Made by a program: the position numbers and the translations under genes. Positions 50,804 to 59,156 of a DNA stretch of 64,000 nt are shown here, one piece after another (the first letter of the stretch is position 1; every line of letters begins with the position of its first letter). Below the pieces are notes generated by a model. It saw nothing but the letters and a program-made list of their open reading frames with translations, was not told the origin of the DNA and ran no database searches. Source of the stretch: Sediminicola sp. (GTDB taxonomy: Bacteria > Bacteroidota > Bacteroidia > Flavobacteriales > Flavobacteriaceae); NCBI GenBank assembly GCA_024643325.1, contig JAHEND010000004.1:1-64000 (forward strand), read 5' to 3'.

Positions 50804-52741
50804 ATGAAATTTAAATCTAAGTTTACAGCCATTTTTATGGTGGTACAGTTGCTCAGTTTTTCTCAAACCGACGCAAAAAATCAATCGAAAAATGCGGTAA
50901 AATCTCCATTAAAAGAGTCTAATCCATTACCGCAAAATCAATCACAGCAAGACACTACTTATTTGAATGAGGTTATTCTTAGTGACCTCAAAGCACCCTT
51001 AGGACCTAATTTTAGGGGCGCCACTCAGGTTATTTTAGAGTCAAGCGATCTGTTGCCATTTAGAACCAGGGGGGTAGCGGCTGCCTTAAACCAATTGGCG
51101 GGTATTGAAGTCAATGGATCTAGAGGTCCTCAGGGAAGTATTCTTAGTATTTATGCCAGGGGAGGAAGGTCCAAACAAGCCCTTATCATTATAGATGGCA
51201 TTAGAGTAGCAGATCCTGCGTCTGCTTCCTTGAGCTATGATCTGAGACTATTAGACCTTTCTCAAATAGAAAGTATTAAGATTATAAAAGGAGCTAACAG
51301 TAGCCTTTACGGTACTAATGCAGGGGTGGTGGTTATAGATATTAGCACCAAAAAGGCTGTTGAAAAACCTATTGGTTTTGTGATTAATACACATATAGGA
51401 ACGCATCAGACCGCTGAAAATCAAAACAACTCATTAAATTACACCAGTGTTTTTACTGGTTTAAGCGGTGGAATAGCGTCTTGGAATTACGCTTTGAGAT
51501 ACAACCAATTAAACACTTCTGGGGTGTCTTCATTTAAGACTCCAGGGCAAAAAGAAGATCCCTTTGTTCAATCTGGATTGCACCTTAGTTTGGGCAAGAA
51601 TTTTTCTGATAGGCTGTCTGCTAAACTCATAGTGGAGACCCAAAAAATAAGTGCAGACTACGACGACGCTTTTATGGGAATAGATGCAGAAAACACTTTT
51701 CAAACAACCCGAAATCATTTGGCTTCTCAATGGACTTGGAGACAGTCTAAAGGGGTACTTAAGGCATCTGTTTCACTTGCAAGTTACGATTCAAATGATA
51801 TTAGTGCTTACGGGAGTAGTGTTTTTGCCAATAATATAAATGCAGAATTACTCTACAGGTACTTTGTAAACGAACAATGGAATATAATCACCGGCGTTCA
51901 ATATATCAATGATCAAATTGAAGATAATCCGTACCAAAACACCCCAGCGACTGATTATACAATTATGGACCCTTTTGCCTCTATTGGATATAAACAAGGG
52001 CGTTTTGATATTCAGTTTGGAGGGCGTTTTAACCACCATAGTCAATATGGAGGTCAGTGGGTGTATCATATTAATCCAAGTCTTTTTCTAGATCAATCAA
52101 AGCAATTTAGGGCACATTTATCCCTTTCATCTGCCTTTATTACTCCTACACTTGGGATGTTTTTTGGTGCTTACGGGGCTAATGTAGATCTATTACCTGA
52201 GACCAATCAAAATACCGAGTTTGGTTTGTCTTTTAATGCTAAAAAAGGAACTCAATTGGGACTCACTTATTTTGAAAGAAAAGAACAACAAGCGATCTAT
52301 TTTAACGGTCCTGCTTTTTTGTATGAAAATCAAATGAATGATGCTTGGGCCAAGGGATTAGAGTTTCAACTAGCTTCATTGTTAGGAGCACAATTTAATG
52401 TTCAAGCAAATTACAGTTGGACACAGGTTTCAGAGACCGCCATTAGAATACCCAAGCACAAGGCCAATGTTAACCTACAATTCAGTCCAAGTGACATTGC
52501 TCATTGGAGTTTCTCTTTAGCTTACACAGGAAAAAGGGTAGACACTGATTTTTCTACCTATGAACAAAAAACACTCAAAGCCTTTTCACTGATTGACCTT
52601 CAATACGGATTCCCATTGGGTCTATTGAATTCTAGAGGATTTGTATCAGTTAATAATATAGCAAATGTTTCATTTGAGGAGACTGTTGGTTTTCAAACCT
52701 TAGGGAGAAACATACGTTTAGGAATAGAAATAGGGCTCTAA
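50804..52741 (+). CDS. btuB: TonB-dependent outer-membrane B12 receptor
   Basis: This 645-residue receptor has a signal sequence, a plug domain (DTTYLNEVILSD; QALIIIDGIRVAD; INGANSSLYG-like IKGANSSLYGTNAGVVVI) and a beta-barrel ending in aromatic I-E-I-G-L. It lies directly behind a cobalamin riboswitch, which is good evidence for B12 or related corrinoid uptake. I use the ATG at 50804; a TTG at 50780 would add eight residues inside the leader. It acts with TonB and the divergent BtuFCD. Confidence 0.92.
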   Translation: MKFKSKFTAIFMVVQLLSFSQTDAKNQSKNAVKSPLKESNPLPQNQSQQDTTYLNEVILSDLKAPLGPNFRGATQVILESSDLLPFRTRGVAAALNQLAGIEVNGSRGPQGSILSIYARGGRSKQALIIIDGIRVADPASASLSYDLRLLDLSQIESIKIIKGANSSLYGTNAGVVVIDISTKKAVEKPIGFVINTHIGTHQTAENQNNSLNYTSVFTGLSGGIASWNYALRYNQLNTSGVSSFKTPGQKEDPFVQSGLHLSLGKNFSDRLSAKLIVETQKISADYDDAFMGIDAENTFQTTRNHLASQWTWRQSKGVLKASVSLASYDSNDISAYGSSVFANNINAELLYRYFVNEQWNIITGVQYINDQIEDNPYQNTPATDYTIMDPFASIGYKQGRFDIQFGGRFNHHSQYGGQWVYHINPSLFLDQSKQFRAHLSLSSAFITPTLGMFFGAYGANVDLLPETNQNTEFGLSFNAKKGTQLGLTYFERKEQQAIYFNGPAFLYENQMNDAWAKGLEFQLASLLGAQFNVQANYSWTQVSETAIRIPKHKANVNLQFSPSDIAHWSFSLAYTGKRVDTDFSTYEQKTLKAFSLIDLQYGFPLGLLNSRGFVSVNNIANVSFEETVGFQTLGRNIRLGIEIGL

Positions 52742-52754
52742 GGAGCCCTATTTT
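52730..52754 (+). terminator. btuB terminator overlapping its stop codon
   Basis: ATAGGGCTC (52730-52738) pairs with GAGCCCTAT (52743-52751) around a four-base loop containing the stop codon; a short T-run follows. Confidence 0.75.
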
Positions 52755-52778
52755 AATGGTCAAAAAACTTAGGGAAAA

Positions 52779-54290
52779 TTATTCTATTTCTAAGCTTATA
52801 TTTTTATCTAAGTACATTCTATCTTTGAGTATCGTGTGGTTTTTTGAGTGATCAATTTCGTTTAGAGGCATAGTTTCAAGCGGAGAAATTTTAGAAGAAC
52901 TTTCTGTGTTTACACCAGTAATTAAAGACAATGCTTTAGCTAAAAGGGGTTCAGTAAGTGATCCAAATTCACCATAGTTGCCAAGTACCTCTCTAATTTC
53001 ATAATCAGGCGTAAATCCTGAAGTATAATCAAAAAAGCCAACTGCATTTTCATTTCTGCCCACCAAAGGTTGTAATCCCCATGAGTTTTTTGGATTAATG
53101 CTAGAAGCTTTATCTGAGTTGTAAATAAAGCTGTTACTGGGTAGGTCTACGAGTGTAATAGAAAATTCATTTTTACCTCTAGTTGTACTTCCCACATGAA
53201 TTACTTCCATATATGGATCTAGACCATTCATTAATAATTCAGAAGCAGAAGCTGAGCTTCCTGTAGCAATTATGAATACCCTAGGAAGATTGAGGGTATT
53301 TATAGGACTTTCTCCTGTAGAATTGGCGAAATAATCTTTTAATTGACTATCGCTAAGTTGTGGCTGTATTTTTGAATTCCAGCGTTGTTGAATATATAAT
53401 TTGCTGGTGTCTGTTCCATAAATCATGCTAGCCAATAGCCTAGAGGAGTTTACAGAACCTCCTGGATTATAGCGTAAATCTAAAACCAGTTCTGTAACGC
53501 CCGCAGCTTTTAAAGTACCAAAAGCTTCATTGAGTTCTTCGTTATAATTACTCGTGAAGCCGTTATATACAATATAGCCTACTTTAATACCATTGGTTTC
53601 AATTACTTTGGTTAGGAAAACTGGATTTTCTGATAGGCCTTCTTCCTTCGTTAATGAAACGGATTTCCCATTTGGTGCTATAGTGTTATTTTCTATACTA
53701 GCCATATTTAATGTATAGGTCGTGTTGTCTCCAAACAGAAGGTTTTGGTAGTTGTCTAAGTTTAAGGTCTGACCGTCTACCCCTGTAAATATTTCTCCTC
53801 TAGAAATGTCTGCTGTAGCAGCGTTAGATCCAGGAACAATATATCTCACATAGCCATAAACATTTTCACTATTGGCAAAAAGGCTCAAGCCAAATTCTAA
53901 GCCGTTGCTTCTAGAAATTCCCTGAAATGACTGTACCAAGTCTACATAGTCTTCTGCTAAATAGCTAAAGCGATCTTCTGAGAATAATAGTTTGTCGTTA
54001 AAAAATGCGTCAGGTTCTCCTTGTGCTTGTAAATAGTCATTATAAGCTTTGTCAGTACTAAATCGAGTATCTGACAAATCAGCCACATCTGCTTGCCAGA
54101 AATACCACAAATTCATGGCTTTCCACATAAAGTCATGTGCGGTAACATCTTTTGAAATTGGTTCTGGATCTGGTGTGTCAGGAACAGTAGGTGCTGGTGT
54201 GTCTTCTTTTGAGCATGATATACTAATGAGTGCAACAAATGCAAGTATGAAAAATGGTTTGTTAAAAATAATTTGTGTAAATAACTTCAT
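52779..54290 (-). CDS. S41 family peptidase lipoprotein
   Basis: This 503-residue protein has a lipoprotein signal (lipid Cys26 in ISISC), a PDZ-like region (about 150-190) and the S41 (C-terminal processing peptidase) catalytic domain. By alignment with E. coli Prc, the catalytic Ser is 348 in SSASASE and the Lys is 373 in TTRGKNEF, spaced by 25 as in Prc. It probably acts in the cell envelope, anchored to a membrane. It is convergent with btuB and divergent from the sigma factor at 54426. Confidence 0.9.
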   Translation of the reverse strand: MKLFTQIIFNKPFFILAFVALISISCSKEDTPAPTVPDTPDPEPISKDVTAHDFMWKAMNLWYFWQADVADLSDTRFSTDKAYNDYLQAQGEPDAFFNDKLLFSEDRFSYLAEDYVDLVQSFQGISRSNGLEFGLSLFANSENVYGYVRYIVPGSNAATADISRGEIFTGVDGQTLNLDNYQNLLFGDNTTYTLNMASIENNTIAPNGKSVSLTKEEGLSENPVFLTKVIETNGIKVGYIVYNGFTSNYNEELNEAFGTLKAAGVTELVLDLRYNPGGSVNSSRLLASMIYGTDTSKLYIQQRWNSKIQPQLSDSQLKDYFANSTGESPINTLNLPRVFIIATGSSASASELLMNGLDPYMEVIHVGSTTRGKNEFSITLVDLPSNSFIYNSDKASSINPKNSWGLQPLVGRNENAVGFFDYTSGFTPDYEIREVLGNYGEFGSLTEPLLAKALSLITGVNTESSSKISPLETMPLNEIDHSKNHTILKDRMYLDKNISLEIE

Positions 54291-54425
54291 AGGGTGTCAT
54301 ATATTAGAGTCATTTAATACAAATGACAATTGAACACCACAATTTACACACAAGTGCACAGAAAAAAAATTTTTTGGTAACAAATCAATCCTTGGCTCGT
54401 TATATTAATAAGCAGACAGAATAAA

Positions 54426-54941
54426 ATGAAAGAATCCGATTTTATATCTTTTATTACGCCCCTTCAAGAGCGACTTTTCAGACTATCTAAAAGGTTGCTT
54501 GTTTCTTCTCAAGAAGCACAAGATGCCGTAGGAGAGATTACCCTGAAACTATGGGAAAAAAGAAACGGCCTTTCTTCTGTAAAAAATTTAGAGGCATACG
54601 CCATGACAATGACTAAAAACTTTTGCTTGGATCGTTTAAAGTCTAAACAGGGAAGTCATTTGAGATTGGTACATGTGAATTATGAGAAAGCGAATGATAG
54701 TCTGTCACAGGCTTTGGAACATAAGGATAGTTTATCCATTGTTGAAAAGGCCATGCAGGGGTTGCCAGAAGTTCAACGATTGCTCATACAACTCAGAGAT
54801 ATTGAGGGCCTTTCCTATACTGAAATTGAAGCAGTAGTAGCTATGAAACCTACTGCGATAAGAGTAGCCCTTTCTCGTGCTAGAAAGACATTAAAAGAAC
54901 ACTTAGTAAAAAACCATTCCTATGGACTTACAAAAAATTAA
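54426..54941 (+). CDS. RNA polymerase sigma factor, ECF subfamily (second)
   Basis: This 171-residue sigma factor has region 2 (FRLSKRLLVSSQEAQDAVGEITLKLWEKR, about 17-45) and region 4 (LRDIEGLSYTEIEAVVAMKPTAIRVALSRARKTLKEHL). It overlaps the next gene by 20 bases. In Bacteroidota such sigma factors are typically paired with a membrane anti-sigma and DUF4252 proteins, as here. Confidence 0.9.
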   Translation: MKESDFISFITPLQERLFRLSKRLLVSSQEAQDAVGEITLKLWEKRNGLSSVKNLEAYAMTMTKNFCLDRLKSKQGSHLRLVHVNYEKANDSLSQALEHKDSLSIVEKAMQGLPEVQRLLIQLRDIEGLSYTEIEAVVAMKPTAIRVALSRARKTLKEHLVKNHSYGLTKN

Positions 54942-55389
54942 TACACTACTAGAAAAGTATTTAGAGGGACAAACGGATGTTTCTGAGGAAAAAGCGCTCA
55001 AAGCTTTCTTTCAAAAAGAAGACATACCGGCTGATTTAGCCCCTTACAAAGCACTTTTTAACTACCTTTCACATGAGGCGTCTGCTAAGGCTGCGCACCA
55101 AGAGAACTGGTCTCCATGGCAAGACCAGCATAGATCTGACGAAAAAGACAGTTCTCAATGGTGGACCTCTAAATGGTCACATGTGGCAGTAGTGGCAATA
55201 CTTTTTTCAGTATCTATTTTTTCTGGAAGAAACTACTATCAAAAGAAGCAAGCAGAAATAGCCTACCAACAAACACTAGAAGCTTTTTCGCTTTTGGCAC
55301 AAAACTACCAAAAAGCCACTGCCCCTGCAGTCTATTTAAACGAATTTGAACAAGCAAAAACAAAAATTTATAAATCTAAAAACAAATAG
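54922..55389 (+). CDS. membrane regulator of the second sigma factor (anti-sigma-like)
   Basis: This 155-residue protein has one membrane segment (HVAVVAILFSVSIFSGRNYY, about 92-112), a cytoplasmic N-terminal part (LLEKYLEGQTDVSEEKALKAFF) like Bacteroidota anti-sigma proteins, and a short outer tail. No zinc-binding HxxxC motif is visible. Its 20-base overlap with the sigma gene suggests coupled translation. The anti-sigma role is inferred. Confidence 0.78.
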   Translation: MDLQKINTLLEKYLEGQTDVSEEKALKAFFQKEDIPADLAPYKALFNYLSHEASAKAAHQENWSPWQDQHRSDEKDSSQWWTSKWSHVAVVAILFSVSIFSGRNYYQKKQAEIAYQQTLEAFSLLAQNYQKATAPAVYLNEFEQAKTKIYKSKNK

Positions 55390-55394
55390 AAACT

Positions 55395-55949
55395 ATGAAA
55401 AAAATATTATTAACAGCCCTTTTATTAGCCACAGTGAGTGTTGGTTTTAGCCAATCTGTTTTCGATAAATACGAAAATGAAAAGTCCGTAAGCGCTATGG
55501 TCATAAGTAAGAGTATGTTCTCTTTATTGGCCAAGTTCGAAGTCGTTGCAGAAGACAAAGAAACCAAAGATTTTATTGATATTGCAAAGAGCATTACAAG
55601 TTTAAAAGTATTTACGACTACAGACAAACAGGTAGCAGCAGCCATGAGTAATGATGTGGCATCTTACTTGAAATCATCTAGACTTTCTGAACTCATGCGT
55701 TTTACTGATGAAAACACACAGATAAAATTTTACGTACAAGAAGGTAAAGATGACGATCATGTAAAAGAACTTTTAATGTTTGTTTCAGGGATCTCTGAGT
55801 TAGAAAAAATTGATATTAATGGTAAGCAAATAGAGACCGTATTGTTGTCTTTAAGCGGAGATATTGATCTCAACAAGATCAATGCCCTTATTACTAAAAT
55901 GAACCTACCTCAAGAGTTAAATAAAGTAAACCAAAAACAACAGTCCTAA
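55395..55949 (+). CDS. DUF4252 exported protein
   Basis: This 184-residue protein has a signal peptide (MKKILLTALLLATVSVGFSQ) and is a DUF4252 member (KSMFSLLAKFE; LKVFTTTDKQVAAAMSNDVASYL). DUF4252 is common in Bacteroidota sigma-factor operons, without known function. It overlaps the next gene by one base (TAATG). Confidence 0.85.
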   Translation: MKKILLTALLLATVSVGFSQSVFDKYENEKSVSAMVISKSMFSLLAKFEVVAEDKETKDFIDIAKSITSLKVFTTTDKQVAAAMSNDVASYLKSSRLSELMRFTDENTQIKFYVQEGKDDDHVKELLMFVSGISELEKIDINGKQIETVLLSLSGDIDLNKINALITKMNLPQELNKVNQKQQS

Positions 55950-56509
55950 TGAAAAAATCACTATTAAACCAAAGATTCAACTGGAGCTTGGGAATGGTAT
56001 TTTTGGTACTTAGCATGGTTGCTTGTAATTCTGGACCTACCTTACAATCCTATTTTGTAGAAAAGTCAGAAGACCCCAATTTTATAAGTCTCACATTGCC
56101 GTCTTCTATTTTAAACATAGCGGTAGATTCATTAAACGCAGACCAACAAGAGGCCTTAGCTACTTTGAAAAAACTCAATGTTCTTATTTACAGAAAATCT
56201 CTAAATGAGCCAGCTCAATTGGACGTAGAATCTGACGTAGTTATTAAAATTCTTTCGAATAGTGACTACACCGAGCTCATGAAATTAAATGCAGAAGATT
56301 ACAAAGGCGCTGTTTCTTATTTAGGTACAGAAGACGCTATAAAAGAAGTTGTCATTTACGCCAAAGGGGGACAGGAAGGTTTTGTACTTGTAAGAGTAAT
56401 TGGAGATGGAATGAACCCTAAATACCTAAAGCCATTTGTAGAAGCGCTTCAGACGTCTAAAGCATCTGCAGAAGATTTTAAAAACTTACTTCCAGATCTG
56501 GGAATATAA
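55949..56509 (+). CDS. DUF4252-like lipoprotein
   Basis: This 186-residue protein has a lipobox (SMVAC) after a hydrophobic segment and follows the DUF4252 pattern in parallel to its neighbour (SLTLPSSILNIAVDSL; LLPDLGI end), which suggests an old duplication. It begins on the last base of the upstream stop and ends before a strong terminator, as last gene of the sigma operon. Confidence 0.8.
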   Translation: MKKSLLNQRFNWSLGMVFLVLSMVACNSGPTLQSYFVEKSEDPNFISLTLPSSILNIAVDSLNADQQEALATLKKLNVLIYRKSLNEPAQLDVESDVVIKILSNSDYTELMKLNAEDYKGAVSYLGTEDAIKEVVIYAKGGQEGFVLVRVIGDGMNPKYLKPFVEALQTSKASAEDFKNLLPDLGI

Positions 56510-56524
56510 TTTGAATAGTAATTG

Positions 56525-56568
56525 AAAAAGCCCTAGGTGCCATGAAATGAGGCGACTAGGGCTTTTTT
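56525..56568 (+). terminator. terminator of the second sigma operon
   Basis: AAAAAGCCCTAG at 56525-56536 pairs with CTAGGGCTTTTTT at 56556-56568, with a partly paired loop. The A- and T-runs allow use on both strands, for purB too. Confidence 0.85.
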
Positions 56569-56585
56569 GTATTGAAATAAATTCG

Positions 56586-57929
56586 TTAAATTCCAGTATA
56601 ATTATTTGGGCTAATCGCTTTTAGTTCTTGCTTAATAGCAGGTGAAACATCTAATGTTTCAATAAAATCTGCCATACTTTTTTGATCAATTTTACTGTTA
56701 GTCCTTGTGAGACCTTTTAATGCTTCGTAAGGGTTTGGATACCCCTCTCTTCTTAAAATAGTTTGAATGGCCTCTGCTACTACTGCCCAATTGTTTTCTA
56801 AATCCAGTGCAATTTTATCTGAATTGAGTAGTAATTTAGAAAGCCCTTTTTGGGTAGCGGCAAAAGCAATGATGGTATGTGCCACTGGGACCCCAATATT
56901 TCTTAGAACAGTGCTATCTGTTAAATCTCTCTGTAATCTTGACACGGGTAATTTTGCAGCAAGATGTTCGAAAAGAGCATTAGCTATTCCCAAGTTACCC
57001 TCTGAGTTTTCAAAATCTATAGGGTTTACTTTGTGCGGCATAGCAGAAGAACCCACTTCTCCGGCTTTAATTTTTTGTTTAAAATAATCCATAGACACAT
57101 AGGTCCAAAAATCCCTATCTAAGTCTATAAGTATAGTGTTGATTCTTTTCATGGCGTCAAAAAGAGCGGCCATAGAATCATAATGTTCTATTTGGGTGGT
57201 AGGAAAAGAGTGAGAAAGCCCTAAAGAAGTCTCCACAAATTGAGTACCAAAATGCCTCCAATCTATAGAAGGATAAGCTACAAAATGTGCGTTATAATTT
57301 CCAGTTGCGCCACCAAATTTAGCACCATAAGGAATGGTTTTCAAGTCTTTTAATTGATTTTCAAGTCGCACGACAAACACCATAATTTCTTTCCCTAGCC
57401 TTGTAGGAGATGCCGGCTGTCCATGGGTTCTAGCCAGTAATGGAACGTCTGCCCATTCATCACTCAAGCGTTTAAGTTGCTCAATAAGGGCCTCTAGTGT
57501 TGGAATATAAGCGGTTTGGGTGGCTTCTTTTAAAGAAAGTGGAATGGCTGTGTTGTTAATATCTTGAGAGGTAAGTCCAAAGTGAATAAACTCTTTGAAC
57601 GATTGTAAATTTAAAGCGTCAAACTTTTCTTTGATAAAGTATTCCACCGCTTTCACGTCGTGGTTTGTTACTAATTCAATCTTCTTAATAGCCATTGCGT
57701 CTGCATCGCTAAATTGAGTGTAAATCTCTCTTAATTTTGGATATAAGTTCTTGTCAAAGGCGCTTAATTGAGGTAATGGACATTCACAAAGTCCTATGAA
57801 ATACTCAATTTCTACTAGCACTCTATACTTGATAAGGGCTGCTTCAGAGAAAAAAGGAGATAAATTGGATACTTTATTTGAATAACGCCCATCTATAGGA
57901 GAAATGGCGTGTAATGCGTCTAATGCCAT
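56586..57929 (-). CDS. purB: adenylosuccinate lyase
   Basis: This 447-residue enzyme acts twice in purine synthesis. The superfamily signature SSAMPHKVNPIDFENSEGN is complete, and LARTHGQPASPTRLGKE contains the catalytic His. The size is normal for the long bacterial type. A helical-repeat gene lies 103 bases upstream on the same strand. Confidence 0.96.
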   Translation of the reverse strand: MALDALHAISPIDGRYSNKVSNLSPFFSEAALIKYRVLVEIEYFIGLCECPLPQLSAFDKNLYPKLREIYTQFSDADAMAIKKIELVTNHDVKAVEYFIKEKFDALNLQSFKEFIHFGLTSQDINNTAIPLSLKEATQTAYIPTLEALIEQLKRLSDEWADVPLLARTHGQPASPTRLGKEIMVFVVRLENQLKDLKTIPYGAKFGGATGNYNAHFVAYPSIDWRHFGTQFVETSLGLSHSFPTTQIEHYDSMAALFDAMKRINTILIDLDRDFWTYVSMDYFKQKIKAGEVGSSAMPHKVNPIDFENSEGNLGIANALFEHLAAKLPVSRLQRDLTDSTVLRNIGVPVAHTIIAFAATQKGLSKLLLNSDKIALDLENNWAVVAEAIQTILRREGYPNPYEALKGLTRTNSKIDQKSMADFIETLDVSPAIKQELKAISPNNYTGI

Positions 57930-58032
57930 GATAATTTAATTAAGGGGCAAAGATAGGAAAACCTTTGTAAAGAAATTGTTTATTTAAGCGTTCACAGTGG
58001 CTCTTTTGTAGTACACGTTTTAAAAAATTACT

Positions 58033-58608
58033 TTATGGGGAATGGGACTCCTTTTTAAGTGTTTTTAAAAGTCTTTTGCTTCTAGCTTTATAAGCGGCAG
58101 TTTTCCATTCCATTTGAGATTCGATCAGATCTGCTAAGTGTTCTCCAATCCACTTAAATTCATGGCGCCATCTAAAGAGCGTTTCCATTGCATATACTTG
58201 AACAGCTACTTCGTGGGGCTCTGTCAATAATTCTAAGGCCCTCTCAACTAATAAATTACTTTTTTGGGGAACTTTTTTTATCTGAGTAAAATAATAAGGG
58301 TCTTGTGACATAGCAGCACAAATTTTCATCAGGGATCTCAAGCAACTGTCTTTTTTTTGTACACAAAGTCCTTTGACAATATACGGAAATGCTTCCCTGA
58401 AATACAGTGGAGACTCCAAGAAAGCAATATCTAAGGACCAACACAAGCGTTGAATATTAGGGCTATGAGGAGTGGTGATTTTTTCTAAAGTGTAGTGATA
58501 TAACGCTTTATTTTTAAGAATTAAATCAGCAATAGCCTTTCTATCTGAAAGCCTTCCCGAGCATTTGGCTAATTTTTCTTCGAATAATTCTTTCATTTGA
58601 TGGTGCAT
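58033..58608 (-). CDS. helical-repeat (HEAT-like) protein of unknown function
   Basis: This 191-residue protein is predicted all-helical with a repeat-like pattern (RALELLTEPHEVAVQVYAMETLFRW, RALYHYTLEKI-like segments) and a basic C-terminus. I see no enzyme motif. It lies just upstream of purB on the same strand, so it may be cotranscribed, and proteins of this type risk being named after purB by adjacency. A function is not assigned. Confidence 0.6.
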   Translation of the reverse strand: MHHQMKELFEEKLAKCSGRLSDRKAIADLILKNKALYHYTLEKITTPHSPNIQRLCWSLDIAFLESPLYFREAFPYIVKGLCVQKKDSCLRSLMKICAAMSQDPYYFTQIKKVPQKSNLLVERALELLTEPHEVAVQVYAMETLFRWRHEFKWIGEHLADLIESQMEWKTAAYKARSKRLLKTLKKESHSP

Positions 58609-58641
58609 CTCCCTTCATATCTAATTTTAAAAATATGTATT

Positions 58642-58657
58642 TTTGTGTAAACACAAA
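58642..58657. repeat. palindrome overlapping the haem-binding gene promoter
   Basis: TTTGTGT and ACACAAA are separated by two bases. The left arm overlaps a -7-like element TATTTTTG (58638-58645). It is a candidate operator. Confidence 0.45.
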
Positions 58658-58667
58658 TGGTAATAAG

Positions 58668-59156
58668 ATGAAGAATATGGTAAAAAAAGCACTATTATTA
58701 GTAGGCCTCATTTTCATAGGGATGCAATTTTATAGACCGGAGAAAAATATTTCTGAAACTTATAGTACCAGTTTTTTTGAAAACGAGACCAATCCTCCTG
58801 CTCCTATTTTAACTACCCTGCAGTCCAAATGTTATGATTGTCACTCTAATAACACTGAATACCCTTGGTATAACAACATAGCTCCTGTTTCTTACTGGAT
58901 AGACGCCCATGTAGAAGACGGCAAAAAACACCTTAATTTTTCTAATTGGGAGCAGTACTCAACTAAGAAGAAAGACCATAAAATAGAGGAAATTGTAGAG
59001 GAAGTTCAAGAAGGAGAAATGCCTCTAAAAGAATATACATGGACACACGGTTCACTCACCGAAGATGAGAAAAATGGTCTTATCGCCTGGGCAGAACGCA
59101 ATAGGGTCATTTATCAATATGCACTGAAATACAAAAATGGACAGTTAGCCAATTAA
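58668..59156 (+). CDS. haem-binding domain protein (CxxCH)
   Basis: This 162-residue protein has an N-terminal membrane anchor or signal (KKALLLVGLIFIGMQF) and a haem-binding domain with Cys55-x2-Cys58-His59 in SKCYDCHS, which would bind one c-type haem. It is expected in the periplasm. I use the ATG at 58668 because an upstream frame extension covers the promoter. It is convergent with the amylase gene and overlaps its stop by 4 bases. Confidence 0.85.
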   Translation: MKNMVKKALLLVGLIFIGMQFYRPEKNISETYSTSFFENETNPPAPILTTLQSKCYDCHSNNTEYPWYNNIAPVSYWIDAHVEDGKKHLNFSNWEQYSTKKKDHKIEEIVEEVQEGEMPLKEYTWTHGSLTEDEKNGLIAWAERNRVIYQYALKYKNGQLAN

